From Sphingomonas sp. LY54 (GTDB lineage Bacteria; Pseudomonadota; Alphaproteobacteria; Sphingomonadales; Sphingomonadaceae): a stretch of DNA of 64,000 nucleotides. The notes under the pieces are model-generated. The model was not told the DNA's origin. It saw only the letters and a list, made by a program, of their open reading frames with translations, and searched no databases. The stretch lies in assembly GCF_035594035.1 (NCBI RefSeq), contig NZ_CP141588.1, forward strand, positions 2,262,501 through 2,326,500, written 5' to 3'. Shown here piece after piece: positions 41,068 through 49,781 of this stretch. Made by a program: the position numbers and the translations under genes. Within the stretch, counting starts at the first letter, position 1; every line of letters begins with the position of its first letter.

Positions 41068-42399
41068 ATGACATCCGCAACTTTTATGTCGGTTGTTCTA
41101 CGCGCCGGGACCGCGCTTGCCGCAGCGGCGTCGGCGGCTGCCTGGGCAGCGCCTAAACCGACAGACATACAAGGCCTGGAAGCCAAGGTTCGCGCACAGG
41201 ACGATCGTATCCGCCAGCTCGAGGATCAGGTGCAGCGGCTTCTGGCGCGTGTGCCCGATCCGCAACCCGCCAGCGCTCAGGCACCGCCGCCCGGCGCGAG
41301 TGCGCCGGCGCCTGCGCAGAGCGAGGCCAAAGCGTCCGGTGAGGGCGAAGAGGTCACGATCAAGCTGCGCGGGCGCGTTCAGGTCGATGCCTCGCTCGGC
41401 AGCGGCGAGGATGTCTCGTTCGGGACCCAGATACGGCGCTTCTACCTGGGCGCCGAGGGCAAGCTCGGCGGCGGGTTCCGCTACCTCGCCGAGGCCGATT
41501 TCGCCGGCAACGACGTCAGCCTGCAGGACGTGCTGATTGGATACGAGATCGATCCGGACACCGAACTCGTGGTCGGCCATTTCAAGCCGTCCAACACGAA
41601 CGACGATCTTACCTCGGACGTCCACACCTTGTTCCTCGAGCGTTCGGCCTATGCGAGCGTGTTCGCCCCCGGCCGCCGGATCGGGGCCGGCGTCCATCAT
41701 GCCGGCCGCGACTGGGGCGTGCGGGTAGGGCTGTTCGGCGAGCGTGAGGACCGGGCGCTCGATACCGACCGGGCCGAGGCCTGGCTGGCGAGCGGGCGGG
41801 TCCATGCCGATCTTCTCCCCGGCGACGACGTGCTGCACGTCGCCGTCTCCGGCTATTATTCCGAGCCCTCCAGCAGCGAACGATCGGTGCGGATCACGCA
41901 GAAGCCGGAATTGAATCGCGCACCGACCGTCCTCGACACCGGCGTCTTCGACCCCGACCACGGCATGTTCGGCGGCGCCGAGCTCGCCTTCGCCCACGGT
42001 CCCTTCACCGTCCAGGCCGAAGGCGGCGCGCTGAGCTACGAGGGCGCGACCGCCGGTCCGCTGTTCTGGGGTGTATCAGCACAGGCTTCTTGGCGGTGGA
42101 CCGGCGAATCCCGTCCCTATGACGTCGCCTCCGGCACGTTCGGCCGCGTAAAGCCCGACCGCTCGTTCGCCGACGGCGGCGCCGGCGCGTTCGAAACCGG
42201 GGTGCGCTTCACCCATGTCGATCTTGACGACGGCAACCTGCTCGGCGGCAGGCTCACGACCTACGGCATCGTCCTCAACTGGTTCCCCGTCACGCGGGTG
42301 CGGGTGAGCGGGAACTTCATCCATGCCGAGACCGACCGGCTGATCGGGCCCGACCTCAAGCACAACCTCTTCGCGGTCCGCGGCGCGGTCGATTGGTGA
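41068..42399 (+). CDS. OprO/OprP-family (phosphate-selective type) porin
   Basis: The 443-residue outer-membrane protein has a signal peptide ending about AAAWA, a short coiled coil (LEAKVRAQDDRIRQLEDQVQ), a proline/alanine linker and a barrel with the O/P-porin pattern, ending ...AVRGAVDW. Family members admit phosphate or polyphosphate, but the substrate here is not clear. Codon and GC pattern is ordinary. The gap upstream (40751-41067) shows nothing recognised. Confidence 0.85.
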   Translation: MTSATFMSVVLRAGTALAAAASAAAWAAPKPTDIQGLEAKVRAQDDRIRQLEDQVQRLLARVPDPQPASAQAPPPGASAPAPAQSEAKASGEGEEVTIKLRGRVQVDASLGSGEDVSFGTQIRRFYLGAEGKLGGGFRYLAEADFAGNDVSLQDVLIGYEIDPDTELVVGHFKPSNTNDDLTSDVHTLFLERSAYASVFAPGRRIGAGVHHAGRDWGVRVGLFGEREDRALDTDRAEAWLASGRVHADLLPGDDVLHVAVSGYYSEPSSSERSVRITQKPELNRAPTVLDTGVFDPDHGMFGGAELAFAHGPFTVQAEGGALSYEGATAGPLFWGVSAQASWRWTGESRPYDVASGTFGRVKPDRSFADGGAGAFETGVRFTHVDLDDGNLLGGRLTTYGIVLNWFPVTRVRVSGNFIHAETDRLIGPDLKHNLFAVRGAVDW

Positions 42400-42468
42400 G
42401 GCACAGCGAGTCTCGAGGAGCTGTTCGCCCCCCACGTTGCGTCTGAAGGGGCCGTACGATCCGCCTAG

Positions 42469-42654
42469 GTTGGCGAGACGGTCGAGTATCCAATCGGCAA
42501 AGACCGCAGGGGCTATCTCGTCTCGGCAACCGGATCGGTCGAGATCGACGGCGTCCGTGTGAATGCCCGCGATGGCGCGGCAATCGGAGAAGTCGACACG
42601 CTTCGAGTGAATGCCCGCGAGGACAGCGAAGTCGTCCTCGTTAACGCCGAGTAA
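42469..42654 (+). pseudogene. C-terminal remnant of a pirin-family bicupin gene
   Basis: The 61-codon frame reads GETVEYPIGKDRRGYLVSATG, SVEIDGVRVNARDGAAI and DSEVVLVNAE-stop, which matches the C-terminal cupin of pirin/YhaK-type proteins. A stop codon lies directly upstream in frame and no N-terminal cupin is present. Confidence 0.65.
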
Positions 42655-43524
42655 TCAGTTCAAGGGAGGGGCCGCGGCAACGAAGCTATGGCGCGTGTCG
42701 TGTTGCGCCGAGGAAGCTCTAGACAGTGTGAAGGATGAGCCCAAGCATTGTTACCTGGAAGAGGATAATCAATACCACGCCGAGGTAATGCGGTGGTGCC
42801 TGCTCCACCTTATTTTCGTCCGAGAAATCGCTTGCGGCAGGGAAGGAGCCCCAGGGGGCTCGAGCATGCCACTGGGGGATAGCTGCTGCTTTCACCTGCT
42901 GTGCGCGACCAGGACGATTATTATACTCCGTAAATCGATGTGCAGCGTTCAGAGTATTCAAGAGTTTTCTCCAAATGTTATTATTAAGAAATTGAAATGG
43001 CGAGATCGCCGCCGGGATGCGACTTTCAAGCAAACGACCGTTAGCTCATGTTGCGCTGTCGAATATCTTCCTTCCAAACGCCGGAAGTCGGATTCCGAGG
43101 AGGGGAAGCGGACGCGCCGGCTAGCTTGGTAGCGAAACCAGTGACTTTGCTGCCTGCTTCTAGGACGAAGCGGTCCGACCTCACGGACTTACTTCGCAAC
43201 CTGCTGTCCGGACGTGTAGCCGAGCCCAAATAGTTAGCTTTCCCAATAATGGGATACCTACATATACTGTTTGAGATTTCGGCTGTGCCAAAACACAGTT
43301 ATAATAAGAATGTCCGATAGGCGGGCCCCAAGTTGCGGTCCTGGTAGGACGGCAGACTAGGGGCCTAATCGTGCGTTGGGCTGCTTCCGGGAGGTAGATC
43401 CGAGCGCCGAAATCTTCGGTTGTTGGACATGGTTTCTATAAGGGGGGTGGGCCTGGATTGTCAAGATGTGGAAAATCGCGCGGGACTGAAACGCTGACCT
43501 TCGCTTCTGCGTCCGAAGCTGCAA
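42655..43524. other. 870-base region without an assignable gene
   Basis: This stretch is less GC-rich than its surroundings, particularly at 42900-43300. A minus-strand frame at 42719-43033 ends in a convincing hydrophobic helix (YLGVVLIILFQVTMLGLIL) and might be a small membrane protein, but its N-terminal part looks random and its start is unclear. I see no other gene. Confidence 0.35.
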
Positions 43525-43827
43525 CTAGCCCCGATCCGCCCTCCGATAAAACTCGACGTGGAACCGCACCGGGCCAAGCGGCTCAACATGATGCAGCACG
43601 GTCGGCTCGACGATGCCGGGCGGCGTGTCGAGCGCCAATATCCGTTCGCTGGGCGGTCGGCGTGGATCGGTCACTACATAGCGGAGCTTGCCCGCCTCCA
43701 TTCTTATGACGCCCCACGTCCCGCGCTTGGTCGAGTGATCGCGGAGCAATCCAGGAGGCACCGTTTCCTCGGTGAAGGTCGGGGTTCGCTGATACGGCTC
43801 GAGATCCGCGGGCAATGTCGTATTCAT
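43525..43827 (-). CDS. DUF1971 (TehB-like cupin) protein
   Basis: The 100-residue protein contains LEPYQRTPTFTEETVPPGLL, RYVVTDPRRPPSE and VLHHVEPLGPVRFHVEFYR, a pattern of the DUF1971 cupin found in tellurite-resistance-linked and stress proteins. No precise reaction is known. It stands alone, with the outer-membrane protein gene starting 237 bases away on the other strand. Confidence 0.8.
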   Translation of the reverse strand: MNTTLPADLEPYQRTPTFTEETVPPGLLRDHSTKRGTWGVIRMEAGKLRYVVTDPRRPPSERILALDTPPGIVEPTVLHHVEPLGPVRFHVEFYRRADRG

Positions 43828-44064
43828 GCGATCCCGCCTCCGCGTTCGGTATCGGGATGGTCGGCCATGTGGGCATACTTCTCCGTTCGGCCAGCAGACG
43901 CAACAGGCTGATCGATTGAGTCAGCGCCGATATCTCCCTTAACTGAGGACAACTGTTCGGAAGTTTAGAAAAGAAGCCTCGATTTTATACGCCTCCCGGA
44001 AAGTGACGCACGAACCCAGATCCTTTGAAGAGGCCACAAAGGCTCAGTCATAGGAGTATTCAAC

Positions 44065-44661
44065 ATGAAGCGTTTCATTTTGCCAGTGGCAGCGGCTGTG
44101 CTCGCGACAGGCGCTGCGTCGTCAGCCGCCGCCGAGCCGTTCAACGGCCCCTATGTCGGCGTCCAGGGCGGCTGGAGCCAGAATGATCTTGGCAGCCCCT
44201 CCACGCCGCAGGGCATCGTGAATGTGGATCGTTCGGACGACGCGGTCTCCGGCGGCGTCTACACCGGCTATGACCTCAAGGTGAGCCCGAGGGTCGTGCT
44301 CGGCGCCGAGGCCGGCGTGCAGTTCGGCGCGAACGACAGCATCACGCGGGGCAATGTGACGGTGGATCCGAAGCGCTCGATCGATCTGACGGCGCGCGCC
44401 GGCTATCTCGTCAATGACGATACCCTTCTGTACGCGCGCGGCGGCTACACCAACACGCGTGTGCGCACGGCGATCGAGGAGCCGGCCGGGATACGCTCGG
44501 CCACAGCCAATCGCGACGGGTGGCTCGTTGGCGGCGGTGTCGAACACGCGCTGAGCGACAATGTTTCGGCACGGGCCGAATATCGCTACTCCGATCTTGG
44601 CGATGGCGGCGGCAAGTTCGACCGGCACCAGGCCCTGTTTGGAATATCCTACCGCTTCTAA
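44065..44661 (+). CDS. Outer-membrane beta-barrel protein (OmpA-like, Omp25/31 type)
   Basis: The 198-residue protein has a signal peptide ending SSAAAE (near residue 29), then GPYVGVQGGWSQND, glycine-rich alternating strands and a terminal FGISYRF. This is the small eight-stranded barrel type common in alphaproteobacteria. AGGAG lies before the ATG. It is monocistronic, followed by a convergent LysR gene. Confidence 0.85.
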   Translation: MKRFILPVAAAVLATGAASSAAAEPFNGPYVGVQGGWSQNDLGSPSTPQGIVNVDRSDDAVSGGVYTGYDLKVSPRVVLGAEAGVQFGANDSITRGNVTVDPKRSIDLTARAGYLVNDDTLLYARGGYTNTRVRTAIEEPAGIRSATANRDGWLVGGGVEHALSDNVSARAEYRYSDLGDGGGKFDRHQALFGISYRF

Positions 44662-44725
44662 TCGTTGCGGGATCGGCGGAGGCGCCGCTTAGGCGTCTCG
44701 GCCGGTCTGCGCGACGCGCGTGCCT

Positions 44726-45640
44726 TCAAGTCTCTTCCTGGCGGCTCCGGCCCGCATCGACGAAGCGCTGGAGCAGCCATGAGGCCGCTGGGCCCGGCGG
44801 CGTGTCACTCCGATAAATGCCCGACATCCGATAGCTGATACCCGTGTCGTCCGGCATCGCCAGTTCGACCAATCGGCCCGAAGCCAGATCTGCATCGATC
44901 ATCGGCCGGGGCATGCTTCCCCATCCAATCCCTTCACGAAGCAGCGCCAGCTTGGCGCCAAGGTCGCCGAGCCGCCAGGTGTGAGGGCTCACGACTCCAA
45001 AGTCCTTCCCTTGCGTGAGCGGCGAGCGATCCGTCAGGACCAGCTGGATATGCTCTCGGCCCTCTCCGGGCCGCAATTCCCCCGTCTGCGCCAATGGATG
45101 ATTGGGTGATGCCACAGGGATCAGCGGCACGGACCCGATGATGACGTTTTCGAGCCCAGGCATATCGGCGGCAAGAGGCCCGCTCACGCCGATGACGGCT
45201 TTGCGGTCCAGCACCAGCGCGGTGACGGCACCCAGCGTCTCCACATGAAGGTTCAGCGCAACGGTGGGAAACTCTTCGTAGAAGGCGCTCAGCGCCTTCC
45301 CGAGCCACTGGAAAGGAAGCATCGCGTCCACCACAATGTCGATCTTCGCCTCCAGCCCCTGCAACAGCCCGCGTGCCTTGGCCCGGAGACCGTCCATGCT
45401 CTGGTCTATGATTTGCGCCTCGGCGAGAACCGCTTGCCCGGCCGCGGTTAGGCGTGGCCGGCGGGTGCCCTGCCGCTGGAATAGCTTGAGGCCGAGCTGC
45501 GCTTCCAGGTTCGCGATGCCGTAGCTTATCACCGAAGTGGCCCGGTTGAGACGCCGGCCGGCGGCCGCGAAGCTGCCGGTCTCCACGACGGTGAGAAAGA
45601 TCCTCAGCTGGTCAAAGGTGGGCGTGCCTGGTTCCATCAT
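44726..45640 (-). CDS. LysR family transcriptional regulator
   Basis: The 304-residue regulator begins MMEPGTPTFDQLRIFLTVVETGS with the LysR helix-turn-helix (SFAAAGRRLNRATSVISYGI) and a periplasmic-binding-like effector domain. It is divergent from the VOC-dioxygenase gene, with 187 bases between starts, the classical layout for a LysR activator of its neighbour. The start at 45640 is chosen because the upstream frame has no family match and runs through the intergenic region. Confidence 0.88.
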   Translation of the reverse strand: MMEPGTPTFDQLRIFLTVVETGSFAAAGRRLNRATSVISYGIANLEAQLGLKLFQRQGTRRPRLTAAGQAVLAEAQIIDQSMDGLRAKARGLLQGLEAKIDIVVDAMLPFQWLGKALSAFYEEFPTVALNLHVETLGAVTALVLDRKAVIGVSGPLAADMPGLENVIIGSVPLIPVASPNHPLAQTGELRPGEGREHIQLVLTDRSPLTQGKDFGVVSPHTWRLGDLGAKLALLREGIGWGSMPRPMIDADLASGRLVELAMPDDTGISYRMSGIYRSDTPPGPAASWLLQRFVDAGRSRQEET

Positions 45641-45827
45641 TTCAACTCTGCAGGAAGAGTCCGGGTGAATCGTTCCAACGATCGGAAAAGACAATAGCCG
45701 TATAACCGATCTCGCGGCGCCCGGCCGCTTTTCTATTTTGTGGAACGAACCATTCGAGATTTGTCGGCTCCAACGAACGCCATTGGGTTCCCATATCGCA
45801 ACGGTGGACGCAATTACGGAGGAAAAA
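45641..45827. promoter_or_regulatory. Divergent LysR / VOC-dioxygenase control region
   Basis: This 187-base gap between divergent starts should hold both promoters and the LysR binding site. No palindromic T-N11-A site was checked in detail, so this is inferred from layout. Confidence 0.45.
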
Positions 45828-46730
45828 GTGGCAACTGCACCAGCGACTTCGCTCAGCGACGGGCCCGAGTTCATATTGGCGAGCGCGCCGCACCGTGTCG
45901 GCCGCGTCTCGCTTGTCGTACACGATCTCGAACGCGTTTCTGAATTCTACCAGTCCGTCCTGGGGCTGCGGGTCGTCGAGGAGGTATCCGGCCGCGTGCG
46001 CTTGGGCACGAGCTCTTCCGTCCTTCTTGAGCTTGCGCATGAACCGGCGGCTCGACTGCGCAATCCGCAGGAAGCCGGCCTCTTCCACACCGCCTTCCTC
46101 CTCCCCCGACGCGACGCGCTTGGCGCCTGGTTGTCGCATGCGGCGGCGGCAGGCGTGAGGCTGACCGGCGCTGCGGACCACCTCGTCAGCGAGGCCGTCT
46201 ATCTGAACGATCCGGAAGGTAACGGGATCGAAATATACGTCGACCGGCCGAGCGGCGCTTGGTCGCGCGCGGGCGGCATGATCGAGATGAGCACGGATCC
46301 GCTGGATCTGGATGGCCTCGTGAAGGCATCGACCGGCACCAATTGGTCAGGCTTTCCGGAAGCAGGCGTGGTCGGTCACGTTCACTTGCAGGTCGGCGAT
46401 CTCGCCGCGGCCGACGCCTTCTACCGGGACCTGCTGGGGTTTGAGCTAACGACCCGTTACCCGGGCGCGAGCTTCTACGGCTCCGGCGGCTATCACCACC
46501 AACTCGCAGGCAACATCTGGAACAGCCGGGGGGCGCCCGAACGTACCGACGTCGCGACCGGTCTCGCGGAGGTCGAGCTCCTCGCCGACGAGGAAGTCCT
46601 GGAAGCGCTCCGTTCGAAGCCGCTGGCGCGAAAGCATGCTCTAGGTCCGGACGGGATCTCGCTGCGCGACCCGTGGGGCACGTCGATAAGTTTGCGGGAG
46701 GCCCGTCCGGAGAAAATGAAAGGAGAATGA
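45828..46730 (+). CDS. VOC-family extradiol dioxygenase-like protein (CatE type)
   Basis: The 300-residue protein has two VOC/glyoxalase units: one from about residue 22 (VGRVSLVVHDLERVSEFYQ ... DPEGNGIEIYVDRP) and one from about residue 182 (VGHVHLQVGDLAAADAFY ... GYHHQLAGNIW). The histidines in VGHVHL and YHHQ are likely metal ligands as in catechol 2,3-dioxygenase-like CatE. The substrate is unknown. A GTG start at 45828 with GGAGG five bases upstream is preferred. A small gene follows at once. Confidence 0.82.
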   Translation: MATAPATSLSDGPEFILASAPHRVGRVSLVVHDLERVSEFYQSVLGLRVVEEVSGRVRLGTSSSVLLELAHEPAARLRNPQEAGLFHTAFLLPRRDALGAWLSHAAAAGVRLTGAADHLVSEAVYLNDPEGNGIEIYVDRPSGAWSRAGGMIEMSTDPLDLDGLVKASTGTNWSGFPEAGVVGHVHLQVGDLAAADAFYRDLLGFELTTRYPGASFYGSGGYHHQLAGNIWNSRGAPERTDVATGLAEVELLADEEVLEALRSKPLARKHALGPDGISLRDPWGTSISLREARPEKMKGE

Positions 46731-46732
46731 TC

Positions 46733-46903
46733 ATGTTCAATTACGGAAAGTGGCCGCATCTGCAGCCAATCCCCGCGACAATCGAGGTTCATCGCGCCCG
46801 CCCGCGGCCCTCGGCTGCCAAGCGGCAGGATGAACTGCTGGACGATGCCCTGAAGGACACCTTTCACGCCAGCGATCCGATCAGCGTGGGTCGAGCCACC
46901 TGA
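46733..46903 (+). CDS. Small hypothetical protein
   Basis: The 56-residue product starts MFNYGKWPHLQPIPATIEV and ends in DALKDTFHASDPISVGRAT. I do not recognise a domain, but the ending DTFHASDPIS looks like the tail of small stress-linked proteins. AGGAG lies 7 bases before ATG 46733, and the preceding stop is only three bases upstream, so it is probably cotranscribed with the dioxygenase gene. Confidence 0.6.
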   Translation: MFNYGKWPHLQPIPATIEVHRARPRPSAAKRQDELLDDALKDTFHASDPISVGRAT

Positions 46904-46958
46904 TCCGATTGCGCCTCACCCCCTCTGCGGAGGGACCAAACAGAACAGGAGAAATGAC

Positions 46959-47453
46959 ATGGCGACAGTCACCGAACTCAAAACCCCGACGGACCTCGAA
47001 CGAAATTCGGTCCGATCGGTCGCCGAGGCGCTGAACGGCATCCTCGCAGACAGCTACGCGCTCTATCTCAAGACCAAGAACTTCCACTGGCACGTCACCG
47101 GCCCGCATTTCCGCGATTATCACCTGATGCTGGACGAGCAGGCGGCACAGATCCTCGGCACCACCGACGACTTGGCCGAACGCGTGAGGAAGATCGGCGG
47201 CACGACGTTGAAATCGATAGGCCACATCGCTCGGCTCCAGCGGATCAAGGACAATGATGCAGATTATGTGAGCGCGCAAGACATGGTCGTCGAGCTTCAC
47301 CAGGATAATCTAAAGTTGGTCGAACATCTGCGCGAAGCGAAAGAGGCGGTCGACGCAGCCGGCGACAACGCCACGGCCGGTATGCTCGACGATTGGACCG
47401 ACCAGGCGGAGGAGCGTGCATGGTTCCTGTTCGCAGCTCGCCAGGAGGGTTGA
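46959..47453 (+). CDS. dps: Dps-family DNA-binding ferritin-like protein
   Basis: The 164-residue protein has the Dps ferroxidase segment KTKNFHWHVTGPHFRDYHLM followed by DEQA, and a four-helix ferritin fold by pattern. Dps stores iron and protects DNA in oxidative stress. It follows the small gene by 55 bases, after AGGAG, in a group with the dioxygenase-like protein and near a lost catalase gene. Confidence 0.92.
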   Translation: MATVTELKTPTDLERNSVRSVAEALNGILADSYALYLKTKNFHWHVTGPHFRDYHLMLDEQAAQILGTTDDLAERVRKIGGTTLKSIGHIARLQRIKDNDADYVSAQDMVVELHQDNLKLVEHLREAKEAVDAAGDNATAGMLDDWTDQAEERAWFLFAARQEG

Positions 47454-47741
47454 GGCGCACACCGCCGCTCCAACGTCAGCTCTTGTCTGGCGCTTCGAAG
47501 TGGATACTCCGCTTGGGCCAAATTCGGGTGTTCGGCTAAGCGCCAATTGCCGCCGTTCAGGACCCTGGCGCAGACGCGCGGAAGCGGACGTTCGTTCAGG
47601 CTCGCGAGCTATTTCGGTTACGACCCGTTGCGGACATTCGCCTCTCTTTACGTTCCGTAGCCGATCGTCACACCAAGGCTCGGACAGTGCATATCGCACG
47701 AACGCCAGCTTACTCTCCCTGCGTCAAGCCACCGGCGGAAA
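47454..47741. other. Intergenic region with repeat fragment
   Basis: This 288-base gap between convergent genes has no gene I can support. It contains the 14-mer GAAGCGGACGTTCG at 47581-47594, which also occurs at 6572-6585 and resembles scattered short intergenic repeats in this window. Confidence 0.45.
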
Positions 47742-49649
47742 TCACATGTCCACGGTCAGACTCATCTGAAACCGGCGAGGTTGGTTGTAGTAGAATCCTT
47801 CGCCGATATTGCTGAAGCCGTAGACATTGTTCAGCGTCCCGACCTGCGCCCGGAAAGTCGCGGGCTTGTCCACTATGTCGAAGCGGTAGCGGACACCCGG
47901 CGAAATGACGTAGCGGGCCGGGATGACGAAGCTGTTGTCGGCATTGGCGACGGTCTTGGACCGGCTTTCATAGCTGATGTCCAGTGACAGGCCATCGACC
48001 CAGGGCAGGTTCCAGTTGAGCGCGCCGGTCACGACGCGGCCGATCGAACCGACGGGCTTCTTCCCGATCAGCCCCAGCTCCACTTCGTCTCCGCTCACTT
48101 CGGCATCGAGGAAGACCGCTCCGAGCACGATGCTGAGCCGCGGCGTGATCTGCCCGGCAAGCGACAGCTCGATGCCGCGGTTGCGCACTTGGCCGAGCTC
48201 GCGAAACACCTTGCCGGGATCGAGCGCGAAATAGGGCTTGCGCACGTCGAAGACGCCGGCGACCAGGCGCAAGGCATCGGTGAGGTTAAGGCGGAACCCG
48301 GCGTCCATCTGCTCGGTGATGATGGCTGGCGGCGCCTCGCCATTGTTGACGGCGACTTCCGGCGCGACCGGGCTTTCCTCAAGCCCCTTGCTGTAGCCGA
48401 GGTAGAAGACGAGGTCGTCGCTGGCGATGACGGACAGGGCGCCGTTCAGCAGCCAGGGGCTTGCCTTCGACACCGGCAGCGGACCGGACGGCCGCACCAC
48501 CTCCTTTTCGTAGAAGGTGCGCTGGATGCCGAGGGTGAGCTCGCCGACACCCCGCCAACGGCCCTCATAGCCGATCCCGCCGGTGAGCTGGCGGACCTGG
48601 TCCGTGGTTTGCGGGCCAAGCACCAGCTCGGGCTCGGGCGCGGCAATCGGCTCGTCGATGCGGCCGGGGCCGAAGTCGAAACGCTGTGTGCCGCCATAAC
48701 GCCGGTCCCGGATGCGGCCGCGGGTCATCAAGTGGACGAGGTGGAGGCGGTCGCCTTCGATCCACTGTCGCGTGAGGCGCAGCTCGCCGGAGGTGGAGGC
48801 GAACCGGCGCGCCTGATCGGCGATGACCTGGCGGTCGGCCTGGCCGTCCGGGGTCGCGTCGAGGAAGACCGGAGTGAAGTTGCGATAGTCATGCGCGATC
48901 GAGCGGAAGGCGCCGCCGCGCAATGTCCAGTCGCCGAAGCCGAACGTGCCGAGCAGACCGTAATTGACGTCCTCGCCTTCGTTCTGCGCCCATTGCGGAC
49001 CGAAATAGCGCCGCCGCGGAATCTCCGGCGGCAGATAGTCGCCGCCCGTGAAAATGATCGGCTGCGCCTGGCCGTCGCTTTCGTCCTGCAGGCTCCAGAA
49101 GGGGATGATCTCGACATTGTCCGCCGGGCGCCAGCGCGCGACGAGCGCGGCGGTCAGCACGCGCCAGTCGCCACCAAAATAGCTTTCCTGGTCGTTCGCC
49201 CCGACGCCGGCGGCGATGCCGAGAGTGTCGGTGACGGGAAGCTGCGCATCGACCTCCACCCGCGGGCCTCCGAACGGGCCAATGCCGACGACCGTGCTGG
49301 CGACGGCTTCGGAACCGGGCAGGCGCAGCGAAAAGTCTGCAACGCCCGTGGGGGCCGGAAAGGGATAGCCCTGCGCGGTCAGGCCGACGCGGACATTGTT
49401 CCCGGAGATCAGGCGCTGATTGAGGTCCCCCTGATAATCAAAATACATGCCGTTGATGCGGACATTGCCTGCCTGGATGGGACTGAAGCCGCGCGCGCTC
49501 TGCGGAAAATAGAGGCCGACGCGCTCGTTGCCGACGCTGGTGCCGAACGCATCCTGCGCCGAGGCCACGGCATTTTCGTTCGCGCGCTGCGCCAGGGCAG
49601 GCGTCGCGGAGGCGAGGAGAATGGCGGTAAGGCTGACGGACCGTAGCAT
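47742..49649 (-). CDS. TonB-dependent receptor, short atypical plug
   Basis: The 635-residue receptor has a signal peptide ending about PALAQ (residue 21). Its plug opens NENAVASAQDAFGTSVGNE, includes SARGFSPIQAGNVRINGMYF, and its barrel ends with terminal ...LTVDM. The usual IIVTA TonB box is not evident. Such receptors are met beside lasso-peptide and siderophore-uptake genes, but no precursor peptide gene was seen. ATG 49649 follows AAGGAG. It is divergent from a two-component system, 132 bases apart. Confidence 0.85.
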   Translation of the reverse strand: MLRSVSLTAILLASATPALAQRANENAVASAQDAFGTSVGNERVGLYFPQSARGFSPIQAGNVRINGMYFDYQGDLNQRLISGNNVRVGLTAQGYPFPAPTGVADFSLRLPGSEAVASTVVGIGPFGGPRVEVDAQLPVTDTLGIAAGVGANDQESYFGGDWRVLTAALVARWRPADNVEIIPFWSLQDESDGQAQPIIFTGGDYLPPEIPRRRYFGPQWAQNEGEDVNYGLLGTFGFGDWTLRGGAFRSIAHDYRNFTPVFLDATPDGQADRQVIADQARRFASTSGELRLTRQWIEGDRLHLVHLMTRGRIRDRRYGGTQRFDFGPGRIDEPIAAPEPELVLGPQTTDQVRQLTGGIGYEGRWRGVGELTLGIQRTFYEKEVVRPSGPLPVSKASPWLLNGALSVIASDDLVFYLGYSKGLEESPVAPEVAVNNGEAPPAIITEQMDAGFRLNLTDALRLVAGVFDVRKPYFALDPGKVFRELGQVRNRGIELSLAGQITPRLSIVLGAVFLDAEVSGDEVELGLIGKKPVGSIGRVVTGALNWNLPWVDGLSLDISYESRSKTVANADNSFVIPARYVISPGVRYRFDIVDKPATFRAQVGTLNNVYGFSNIGEGFYYNQPRRFQMSLTVDM

Positions 49650-49781
49650 GTCTGCTCCTTCGGATTTGGTCCGTCTTTTTTGCCTCTCCCGTACGTGCGG
49701 AATAAGTGCCGGAGGTCGCACCGGGGACCCATGACCTTTGGCCTATGGCAGGGCAGCCCGCTCTGTGGCAAAAATTCCCTC

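Noticed and set aside
48189..49646. Open frame of 485 codons on the plus strand
   Set aside because: It is antisense to the TonB receptor, which has a signal peptide and barrel pattern; the plus-strand translation has no recognisable motif.
47742..49649. Lasso-peptide uptake locus
   Set aside because: The receptor recalls those beside lasso-peptide clusters, but no precursor, leader peptidase or isopeptidase gene is nearby, and the amidotransferase at 61172 has the full-length glutamine-using form.
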